From NCBI GenBank assembly GCA_018985235.1, contig JADGIG010000185.1, forward strand, positions 1 through 13,589: a DNA stretch of 13,589 bases. Direction: 5' to 3'. The position numbers and the translations under genes were made by a program. Source of the stretch: Sanchytrium tribonematis. Its lineage: Eukaryota; Sanchytriomycota; Sanchytriomycetes; Sanchytriales; Sanchytriaceae. Below, one piece after another: positions 6,394 through 12,549 of the stretch (within the stretch, counting starts at the first letter, position 1; the number at the start of each line of letters is the position of its first letter). The notes beneath the pieces were generated by a model. That model saw only the letters and a program-made list of their open reading frames with translations, was not told where the DNA came from and ran no database searches.

Positions 6394-7074
6394 ATGTTAT
6401 TCACAACCATTCTTGCATCTGATTTATTATTCATTTGTTCCATGCGTTCCTTTCAATCCAACCAATATCTACCAGGCAATCCCACCTATGATTCATTGGT
6501 AAATCCCACTCATTATGGAGATAGAACCATTTCATATCCAAATGAATCCACCATTAAAATGGAATCCAATTCAGATTCATCAAGTGAATCTATCCAATTA
6601 GTACATGGTAAAGGCACTATTGTACATGAAAATGATCAATCCATGGTATCCTGTCACATCCAACGAGGTTATTCCAAAAAAGACATTAAAACAGGTCCCC
6701 GTGAAATCCCTCAAAATTTGCAATTATATGGTGAAAATATCCACCAATATTTTGATCCAAATGGCAATGTAGAACCATTATTTATGGGTCGTATTTCTCT
6801 CAATATGTTTGCATTTATTGGTGCATCATTTGACCATGTAGAATTGGTTGAAAATGCAGTATATATTGTCACGGATATTTATGAATATTACGTGATTCAT
6901 GAATCTAAATGGAAAAGATTTAAATATCAAATTGGTGATTATGTATTCAGTGGTAGAAATATTGAGCATGAAGATGTTAAATTTGAAAGAATTGAGCCAA
7001 TTCATTTGAATGTGAATCAGAAATTTGCAAGTGTGGGTGAATTTGCAACGTATTTGAATCACGTTTTTCAATAA
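6394..7074 (+). CDS. Array protein F, short form lacking the N-terminal domain
   Basis: 226 residues from ATG 6394 (MLFTTILASDLLFICSMR), the only ATG that fits the family start. It has just two cysteines: Cys15 in FICSMR, matching the third family cysteine (FICSER in B), and Cys87 in VSCHI, matching the fourth. The hydrophobic start is thus joined directly to the third-cysteine region, and about 95 residues carrying the N-terminal domain are absent. A Ser/Asn-rich linker (about 45-65) follows. The C-terminal module is intact: REIPQNLQLYG, MFAFIGASF, ENAVYIV, YEYYVI, KWKRFKYQIGDYVFSG, ending VFQ. The open frame and full module suggest a working short variant and not a decaying copy. Confidence 0.85.
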   Translation: MLFTTILASDLLFICSMRSFQSNQYLPGNPTYDSLVNPTHYGDRTISYPNESTIKMESNSDSSSESIQLVHGKGTIVHENDQSMVSCHIQRGYSKKDIKTGPREIPQNLQLYGENIHQYFDPNGNVEPLFMGRISLNMFAFIGASFDHVELVENAVYIVTDIYEYYVIHESKWKRFKYQIGDYVFSGRNIEHEDVKFERIEPIHLNVNQKFASVGEFATYLNHVFQ

Positions 7075-7075
7075 A
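7070..7075 (+). terminator. AATAAA overlapping stop of gene F
   Basis: CAATAAA at the F stop, 97 bp before the start of G. Confidence 0.55.
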
Positions 7076-7098
7076 TAGATTGTGAGTGATCTGTGTAC

Positions 7099-7111
7099 AA
7101 TGATCTGTGCG
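7099..7111 (+). promoter_or_regulatory. Shared 13-mer AATGATCTGTGCG upstream of gene G
   Basis: An exact copy occurs upstream of gene H at 9076-9088. A shorter TGATCTGTG lies just before it, near 7088. It is 60 nt before ATG 7172 and may be a promoter element of this G/H pair. Confidence 0.4.
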
Positions 7112-7154
7112 TTATTCACGTGTTACCCCTTATTCACTACAAATAGAGACGACA

Positions 7155-7166
7155 GAGGCACCCCTT
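7155..7166 (+). promoter_or_regulatory. Weak pre-ATG dyad element (gene G)
   Basis: GAGGCACCCCTT, 5 nt before ATG 7172. It keeps the purine-then-pyrimidine layout of the other dyads but pairs poorly. Confidence 0.25.
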
Positions 7167-7171
7167 GAGAA

Positions 7172-8205
7172 ATGTTATTGACTACTGTATTTGCATCTTT
7201 TCAATACAGATTTGAATGTACTAATGAAGCTGGGACATTTAAAGAAATTTTGAATGATAATCATTATCAGGTTAAATATATATGATTGAACAAACAAAAA
7301 GTGAAGATGGTAGATTAATCCAAATTTTGAAAAAAAGACGTTTCATTTCTAAAATGACTGCATCATTTGAAAATGATGGTACATTTCAACTGAAGCATGA
7401 AAACGGTACAATTTTTAGCGAAACAAAGTTTGAAGTTTTGGAATTGACGTGTGCATTCATCAACACAATTCCAATTTGCTCCATTCGTAATTATAATGAT
7501 GTCAAATATAGTAAACAGCCAACTGTGACTTACGATTTCAAACAGCCTTATACTACATTGGAACATTTGAAACAGTTTAGAATCTTTTTACTTGAATTCT
7601 CCCAAAATGATGACGAAGAAATAGTCAGTCTTCAAGGTGGAGGTAGATGCAAAAGTTGTGGAATCATGAAAGCGAAAGTGTTAAATGGTGAAGACCAAAA
7701 GATTTATGCTAAATATCCTGTAGAACATGCAGTAGGCAGTTGCCATATATTTTACCGTACTTACATGCCATCTTCTAAGGTAAATACTCGTGATGCGCCA
7801 GAGGAATTATTAATATATGCAAAATATGGAGAGGAAAGCATGATTTCTACCAATTTTGATGAATTTGGAAATATCTTAAAATTCAGTGGTTTTTGCGGTT
7901 TATTCGGAAAGATCCAAGATTGTTTATTTGGTGCTATCAATATGTATGCATTTATTGGAGTTCAATTTGATAATGAATTGAATCCTAAAAATGCAGTTTA
8001 TATTGTGACTCAAGTAGGGCAGTACTTTGTAATTCCCATGGAAGGATGGTTGACATTTAAATTTGTTATTGATGGGTGGACAATCAGTGGCAATAGCGAT
8101 TTGGAAAACATAAATTCAGGACATTTTTACAAAAATGAATTTGATATTGAGAATACAATTTCAATCCAGAAATATGCTACTGAAATGATGCACTATTATC
8201 AATAA
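7172..8205 (+). CDS. Array protein G, frameshifted in an AT dinucleotide tract
   Basis: The first frame starts at ATG 7172 (MLLTTVFASFQYRFEC). An in-frame TGA lies two codons upstream of this ATG, which supports the MLLTT-type start across the family. It reaches TGA 7283-7285 after 37 codons. The second frame is open from 7276 to the stop ending at 8205. One missing base inside ATATATAT (7276-7283) joins them into about 344 residues, the family's full length. The second part has LTCAF and PICSIR (cysteines two and three), an extra CKSC pair, GSCHI, then DEFGNI, NMYAFIGVQF, NAVYIV, GQYFVI, GWLTFKFVIDGW and ISGN, ending YYQ. A further Cys pair flanks GLFGKIQD in the module. Possible causes are an assembly error, a recent null allele or slippage. 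Confidence 0.75.
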
Positions 8206-8206
8206 A
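8201..8206 (+). terminator. AATAAA overlapping stop of gene G
   Basis: CAATAAA at the G stop, 96 bp before the tetraspan gene. Confidence 0.55.
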
Positions 8207-8263
8207 TCAATCAACGTATGTTATTTCCATTTCTACTGTCCATGTTGGTCTAGATTTTTAAAC

Positions 8264-8274
8264 TGTTTCAAAAT
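8264..8274 (+). promoter_or_regulatory. Shortened TGTTTCAAAAT upstream of the tetraspan gene
   Basis: Matches the first ten bases of the 13-mer TGTTTCAAAAAAT, with a shorter A run, and lies 27 nt before ATG 8302. Weaker than the three exact copies. Confidence 0.3.
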
Positions 8275-8301
8275 GACACATGTGACATATGCTGTCTAAA
8301 A

Positions 8302-8994
8302 ATGGCATTTAAATCAACAGGACCACCAAATCATCAAATGTTTAAGAATCATTCTTCTAAAACACATATTTTAAGATGTTTATTGGTCATTTTGACATTA
8401 TTGACATTGCTTTATGGCATTTATCAATTTTTAGTAGCAGAATGGACATTGGCAGTATTATGGACAGTAGCCGCATTAGCCGGAATGGTAGCCATATTTG
8501 CAAAAACAACCGGATTGGTATTAACCAGTATGGCTATTTATTTGAGTTTCTTGCTGGCTGGATTTGTGTGTGATATCGTATTTTTATCATTATTACAGAG
8601 ACATGTGGATGATTCTTATCCTGCACAGTCTATTATATTACGAGATGGTAGTCGAAATAGTGTAGAAGCCATTATTATTTTGACATTGGTACTCGGAATT
8701 ATATTTTCAATTCTTTTGAGTATTTTAACAGCACCTGTGTTTATTTTATTGGCTAGATCATTGAAAAAAGATTCTAAAAAGTATGGAACAAGTGCATATG
8801 ACTCGTATAACAGAGCAGGAGAGCGACAACCCATTGCAAATCAGCAGCCAGTTTCACAACAACCAATTCAGCAACAGCCAATGCAACAGCAACAGGTGCC
8901 TCAACAGATGCCACAGCAATACACTGAGAATTACGCACAACCACAGGGTGTAAATGGAGGTGTTCCAACTTATAATAATGTGCAACAATATTAA
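8302..8994 (+). CDS. Four-pass membrane protein with Q/P-rich cytoplasmic tail
   Basis: 230 residues from ATG 8302 (AAAATGG context). Hydrophobic segments at about 22-43, 48-66, 70-96 and 121-152 predict four membrane spans. There is a short polar N-terminus, and a loop of about 25 residues (97-120, HVDDSYPAQ...RDGSRNS) between spans three and four. After a basic patch (RSLKKDSKK) comes a tail of about 75 residues, low-complexity and rich in Q and P from 177 to 206, ending VPTYNNVQQY. The layout recalls MARVEL or tetraspan-like membrane-organising proteins, but I see no diagnostic motif such as tetraspanin CCG or claudin W-GLW. It is unrelated to the flanking array genes G and H and is on the same strand. 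It uses TAA, with AATAAA 6 nt later. The role is unknown. Confidence 0.8.
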   Translation: MAFKSTGPPNHQMFKNHSSKTHILRCLLVILTLLTLLYGIYQFLVAEWTLAVLWTVAALAGMVAIFAKTTGLVLTSMAIYLSFLLAGFVCDIVFLSLLQRHVDDSYPAQSIILRDGSRNSVEAIIILTLVLGIIFSILLSILTAPVFILLARSLKKDSKKYGTSAYDSYNRAGERQPIANQQPVSQQPIQQQPMQQQQVPQQMPQQYTENYAQPQGVNGGVPTYNNVQQY

Positions 8995-9000
8995 AAAGAA

Positions 9001-9006
9001 AATAAA
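9001..9006 (+). terminator. AATAAA downstream of the tetraspan stop
   Basis: AATAAA lies 6 nt after the TAA instead of overlapping it, in contrast with the array genes. Confidence 0.45.
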
Positions 9007-9075
9007 TATGAAGTTGATTTGATAAATATGAGGTATTGCATTCTCAACTATAAACTCATCACACACGTAATCGAG

Positions 9076-9088
9076 AATGATCTGTGCG
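9076..9088 (+). promoter_or_regulatory. Shared 13-mer AATGATCTGTGCG upstream of gene H
   Basis: Exact match to 7099-7111 before gene G, here 83 nt before ATG 9172. A partial second copy (ATCTGTGCG) follows near 9100. The gap between tetraspan stop and H (177 bp) holds no other clear signal. Confidence 0.4.
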
Positions 9089-9154
9089 CATCTATTTCAT
9101 CTGTGCGTGACTCGCTAAATTTGTTTAGCCCCCTTTTGTACAAAAAGACGATTC

Positions 9155-9165
9155 GAGATCATCTC
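9155..9165 (+). promoter_or_regulatory. Pre-ATG dyad element GAGATCATCTC (gene H)
   Basis: Perfect five-base arms around one C, 6 nt before ATG 9172. The next bases CTTGAAATGTT match the gene D leader. Confidence 0.5.
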
Positions 9166-9171
9166 CTTGAA

Positions 9172-10290
9172 ATGTTATGGACAACTGTACTTTCGTGGAA
9201 TTTGTTTACCATCCGATGCGAAATGGGAGATATCAGAGGTGACTTACAACAAGGTGCAAAATTGGCAATTGGTAAATATGAAATATCATGGAATGATGAA
9301 AACAATGTCAGTATCTATAAAAAACAATCTTCATCGTTAGGTCGAAATTCTAAAAAGCGGAAGCTAACGGCAATATTTCAAATCAAAAATTCAAATGGTG
9401 ACTTGAAATTCGAAAATGGACAAGGAAAAGCGACTGAAGAATTCACTGTAACAAATAAGAAGGGAAAAGCATTAAAGTGTCTTGCTCCCACAACGTATAA
9501 GCTGCGTGTGTGCTCTCATCGTCGTTTGGAAAATAGTAGATATGTGGAGAATGAACCAGTGCAATATCATAAAAATATTGGACCATATTTGCGAAGTTAT
9601 GATGGTCACACTACTGCAGAATTTGGTAATAGAAAAATCATCTGTAAATCTGACAACCTCGTGACTCAATATACAATTTCGCCAGATGATGGGGAATTGG
9701 TGTCCTTTACGCCTGATGATGTCTTTGATGACTATGTATTGATTCATAAACGGCAAGATTCAATTGTAAGTTGCTATGTCAGCATGTACGATATAGGGGA
9801 CATTCAACCAATTCGAGTAATCCCCGCTGGATTCAACATTTACGGAAAACACTCATCAACAGGGCAAATTATTTCAGGGACTTTAAAAGCAAATGGAAAT
9901 GTGGTACAGATTGAAACTACTGAAATATTTGTATTCATTGGAGCATCTTTTACCGACATTTTTACATTTAGTACGACGACTTATGGCGAGGGTCGTGGTC
10001 ACAATACAATTTATTTTGTGATTAATGATGTATATTATACAGTGTCATTAGAAATGTGGAACAACTACAGAATACAAGGGAAAGTATTTAAAATTGGCAA
10101 TTGGTTTTTTGGTGGAAATGAAGACATAGGGTCATTCGTGCAACCAAAAAAAGAAGAAAATCGTAATTGGGATACTGAATACTTGGAAGAATCGCCGAAG
10201 ATGCTCGAGCTTGATTCAAAAAAACCTTTTCTACAGGAGCAATTAAGCACAAAAGTACTAGCAGAGACGCTAAGCAACGCTTTTCAATAA
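9172..10290 (+). CDS. Array protein H, predicted secreted, longest member
   Basis: 372 residues from ATG 9172 (MLWTTVLSWNLFTIRC). The frame is open upstream, but only the inner ATG fits the family and the dyad leader. Cysteines are at 16, 103 (LKCLAP), 114 (RVCSHR), 158 and 201 (VSCYV), i.e. the four family cysteines plus an unpaired Cys158. A basic stretch (about 56-66, including NSKKRK) lies in the N-terminal domain. The C-terminal module is present but diverged: RVIPAGFNIYG, IFVFIGASF, an insertion containing TYGEGRGHN, NTIYFV, VYYTV, WNNYRI, then WFFGGN in place of FSGN. An acidic/basic extension of about 45 residues ends NAFQ. It is the last array gene before the ankyrin protein. Confidence 0.86.
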   Translation: MLWTTVLSWNLFTIRCEMGDIRGDLQQGAKLAIGKYEISWNDENNVSIYKKQSSSLGRNSKKRKLTAIFQIKNSNGDLKFENGQGKATEEFTVTNKKGKALKCLAPTTYKLRVCSHRRLENSRYVENEPVQYHKNIGPYLRSYDGHTTAEFGNRKIICKSDNLVTQYTISPDDGELVSFTPDDVFDDYVLIHKRQDSIVSCYVSMYDIGDIQPIRVIPAGFNIYGKHSSTGQIISGTLKANGNVVQIETTEIFVFIGASFTDIFTFSTTTYGEGRGHNTIYFVINDVYYTVSLEMWNNYRIQGKVFKIGNWFFGGNEDIGSFVQPKKEENRNWDTEYLEESPKMLELDSKKPFLQEQLSTKVLAETLSNAFQ

Positions 10291-10291
10291 A
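10286..10291 (+). terminator. AATAAA overlapping stop of gene H
   Basis: CAATAAA at the H stop. It is the seventh of seven array genes with this overlap. Confidence 0.55.
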
Positions 10292-10344
10292 TCATCTAGT
10301 AAATAAATACAGGATCTAATTTCGATTTAAGGGACACTAGATGA
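10292..10344. repeat. 9-bp inverted repeat TCATCTAGT / ACTAGATGA
   Basis: The arms at 10292-10300 and 10336-10344 pair perfectly across 35 bases between gene H and the ankyrin gene. They could act at DNA level (terminator or promoter region). The short arms make chance plausible. Confidence 0.3.
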
Positions 10345-10398
10345 ATCCAATGATTGGTGGATCTAGTCCATAAATCAAGATAGATCCCCATAGACGTC

Positions 10399-12216
10399 AT
10401 GAAATGGAAAATGGCCATTGATACAAATCAAATGACTCTAATTGATTCTAAAAGTAAAGCCATGCATGTGAATGAATTATTTGAAAATGGGAATACACCC
10501 CTAATAAATGCGATTCAACAGGGTGATTTCAACATGGTAGTGAATTTATTGAATATGGGTGCGAATATAGAGATGTGGAATGACTATAAAGTAGATGAAT
10601 TGGAATATTTTAAGATTTGTGGTGATATGGGATATAGAGATATGTTGAATGATGTAATAATGGATGAGCGTGATGAATGGTGGATTGATCTAGTGATAAT
10701 GCATGAATATCTAATATTAAATGGGATTTCAAAATTTGACATGTTTCATGGATCTCCACTTTTATGTGCCATTTTACATGGGCATGAAGCTATCGTCCAT
10801 TTATTAATGGGTAGAGGTGCTGATATACAAGTTGTGGATGAATTGGGTAGAAATGCGTTAATGTATGCCGTAGAAAATGGACATTTGGGATTAATTGAAA
10901 CATTTATTGATAAAATAGATTTATATGCAATCGATTTAATGGATAGAGATATCATGACATTTGCTACATGTCATAAAAGTGTAGAAGTATGCAATTATTT
11001 GATACAGTATGGATTTGAAATTGAGGAATCCAAATCATCAGAAATGAGAAATGCAAATTATTATCATTTTGCAGTCATGAATGATCATGTAGAAATGGTC
11101 AACTATTTAATTGAATTACAAGTGGCAGATGTACCTTATTATGAGCATGATTCTCAAATATTGGATAATTTATCACTTTCTATTATTCATGACAAATTGG
11201 AGATATTTGAATGTTTATTGCCATATTCAGCACCATTATCACGATATCATGCATTTATGAATGCGATTAGACATGGAAGATTAGTGAATTTAGAAATATT
11301 GAGTCCAGAATTCAATTTAAATGTTTTTATACATCACAGTGCACCGCATGCGTCTACTCCATTAGAATATGCTGTAATTCAGAATCATTTACCAATATTG
11401 CAGTATTTAATGGATCATGGTGCAAATTATTCAAAATGTCAGAATCTTTACAAATTGGCTGTTTCGTATCAACACCATGAAATTGCCAATTATTTATATC
11501 CTTATTATCATCATAAGATCACCAAACAAACATTATTTGATGCAGTTGAATGTCTAGATATGGAAAGCATCCAAATGGCTATTAATGCTAAAATTGACAT
11601 AAATTCACAAAATAAGCAAGGAAAGGGCGTTATACATTTGGCAGTGAAAGCACATTCTCATAGAAATAGTGATTCGACACTGAATAATGCAGATATTGAG
11701 CAGGTGATCAATTTGAAATCAAGAATAATTTTCGATCTCGTTTCAAAAGGAGCCAATATCAATTTGAGAGATAAATTTGGACGTACGGCATTATTTGATG
11801 GAGATCCTACACTATTTGATATCATGTATGAGTGTGGGGCTGATTTTGGTGTAATTGATAAACAGAAAAGAAGTATTTTACATGAGTTTGCAGGTCAAAA
11901 TGTCGAAATAATAGATAAAATGATTTACTATGGAGCAAATATGGATCAATGTGATGTGGATGGAACCAGTATATTGATGGAAATGATCAAATACTACCCA
12001 AATCCTTCCCTGGATAAAATGATTGCAAAATTGAAATATTTGATCGATATGGGAATTGACTTGAATGTAAAGGACAAAAATGGTGCAAATGCATTATTAT
12101 ATGCTGCTGGAATGTGTAATTTATCATTAATGAAATTACTGGAGGAAAATGGAGCAAATTTGTATGTAAAAGACAAAGTAAAAAAGAATGCGATTGATTA
12201 TGCAAAAAAGAAATAA
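10399..12216 (+). CDS. Large ankyrin-repeat protein
   Basis: 605 residues from ATG 10399 (another ATG four codons in). It is built almost wholly of degenerate ankyrin repeats. Clear ones include GNTPLINAIQQGDFNMVVNLL (about 31-51), GSPLLCAILHGHEAIVHLL (118-136), GRNALMYAVENGHLGLIETFI (150-170), STPLEYAVIQNHLPILQYLMDHGAN, FGRTALFDG, GTSILMEMI and GANALLYAAGMCNLSLMKLLEENGANL near the C-terminus. Such repeats form solenoids for protein-protein binding. No catalytic, membrane or signal segment is visible, so a cytosolic scaffold or adaptor is likely, partner unknown. It ends KKNAIDYAKKK, partway through a repeat, and the same frame stays open beyond the TAA. The style resembles the expanded ankyrin families of protists. 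Confidence 0.9.
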   Translation: MKWKMAIDTNQMTLIDSKSKAMHVNELFENGNTPLINAIQQGDFNMVVNLLNMGANIEMWNDYKVDELEYFKICGDMGYRDMLNDVIMDERDEWWIDLVIMHEYLILNGISKFDMFHGSPLLCAILHGHEAIVHLLMGRGADIQVVDELGRNALMYAVENGHLGLIETFIDKIDLYAIDLMDRDIMTFATCHKSVEVCNYLIQYGFEIEESKSSEMRNANYYHFAVMNDHVEMVNYLIELQVADVPYYEHDSQILDNLSLSIIHDKLEIFECLLPYSAPLSRYHAFMNAIRHGRLVNLEILSPEFNLNVFIHHSAPHASTPLEYAVIQNHLPILQYLMDHGANYSKCQNLYKLAVSYQHHEIANYLYPYYHHKITKQTLFDAVECLDMESIQMAINAKIDINSQNKQGKGVIHLAVKAHSHRNSDSTLNNADIEQVINLKSRIIFDLVSKGANINLRDKFGRTALFDGDPTLFDIMYECGADFGVIDKQKRSILHEFAGQNVEIIDKMIYYGANMDQCDVDGTSILMEMIKYYPNPSLDKMIAKLKYLIDMGIDLNVKDKNGANALLYAAGMCNLSLMKLLEENGANLYVKDKVKKNAIDYAKKK

Positions 12217-12360
12217 GCAGAAGCAAAAGACTATGAAGCAACTTTGGGATATTTGCGAGAGAATCACGTTGAAGAGAAATTATCATTGCGCGCTCATATT
12301 TTAAATATCGTGAGTTGCTGCAGCAATAGTCGTAACAAAATTAATAAATTAGACTATTGA
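12217..12360 (+). other. In-frame 47-codon extension after the ankyrin TAA (possible readthrough or nonsense mutation)
   Basis: After TAA 12214-12216 the same frame is open for 47 codons to TGA 12358-12360. The first residues AEAKDYEATLGYLREN would complete the second helix of the ankyrin repeat begun by NAIDYAKKK. This suggests the region was recently coding. Options are a premature stop allele, a substitution error (TAA in place of a sense codon) or stop readthrough. Confidence 0.5.
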
Positions 12361-12395
12361 AGACACTTTCCTTTAATTTCATATGCTTCATTTGT

Positions 12396-12411
12396 AAACA
12401 AATTTTTGTTT
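12396..12411. repeat. 16-bp perfect palindrome AAACAAATTTTTGTTT
   Basis: Seven-base arms AAACAAA/TTTGTTT around TT, in the 189-bp AT-rich gap before GMP synthase and overlapping the 13-mer that follows. Possibly a regulatory site, possibly base-composition chance. Confidence 0.3.
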
Positions 12412-12419
12412 CAAAAAAT
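12407..12419 (+). promoter_or_regulatory. Shared 13-mer TGTTTCAAAAAAT upstream of GMP synthase
   Basis: The third exact copy of the word found before A/GST and B, here 130 nt before ATG 12550. Its presence before a housekeeping gene suggests a general promoter element, not one specific to the array. Confidence 0.35.
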
Positions 12420-12549
12420 AAGTAAATTAATAAATCAAAGTCATTTTAATCTAGATTTGAATAGAACTATTGAAATAAGCATCTGAATACTTATTGTTGA
12501 AACTGGAATCCATCTGCAACAAAAAAGAAAAATTCAAGGGTGTTGCAAA

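Noticed and set aside
8302-8994. Calling the four-pass protein a tetraspanin or claudin
   Set aside because: No CCG motif or claudin signature was found in the extracellular loops.
8616-9066. Minus-strand open frames opposite the tetraspan gene
   Set aside because: The Val/Leu/His-rich residues come from the antisense of the CAG/CAA-rich tail, not from a real protein.
9019-9171. Open frame upstream of gene H
   Set aside because: The frame opens with TTG, not ATG. The dyad leader and family alignment place the start at 9172. Similar TTG openings before D, E and F were rejected for the same reason.
10399-12360. Stop codon reassignment (TAA as sense codon)
   Set aside because: TAA ends all seven array genes and GST at conserved ends, and no in-frame TAA appears within GMP synthase or the intact array genes.
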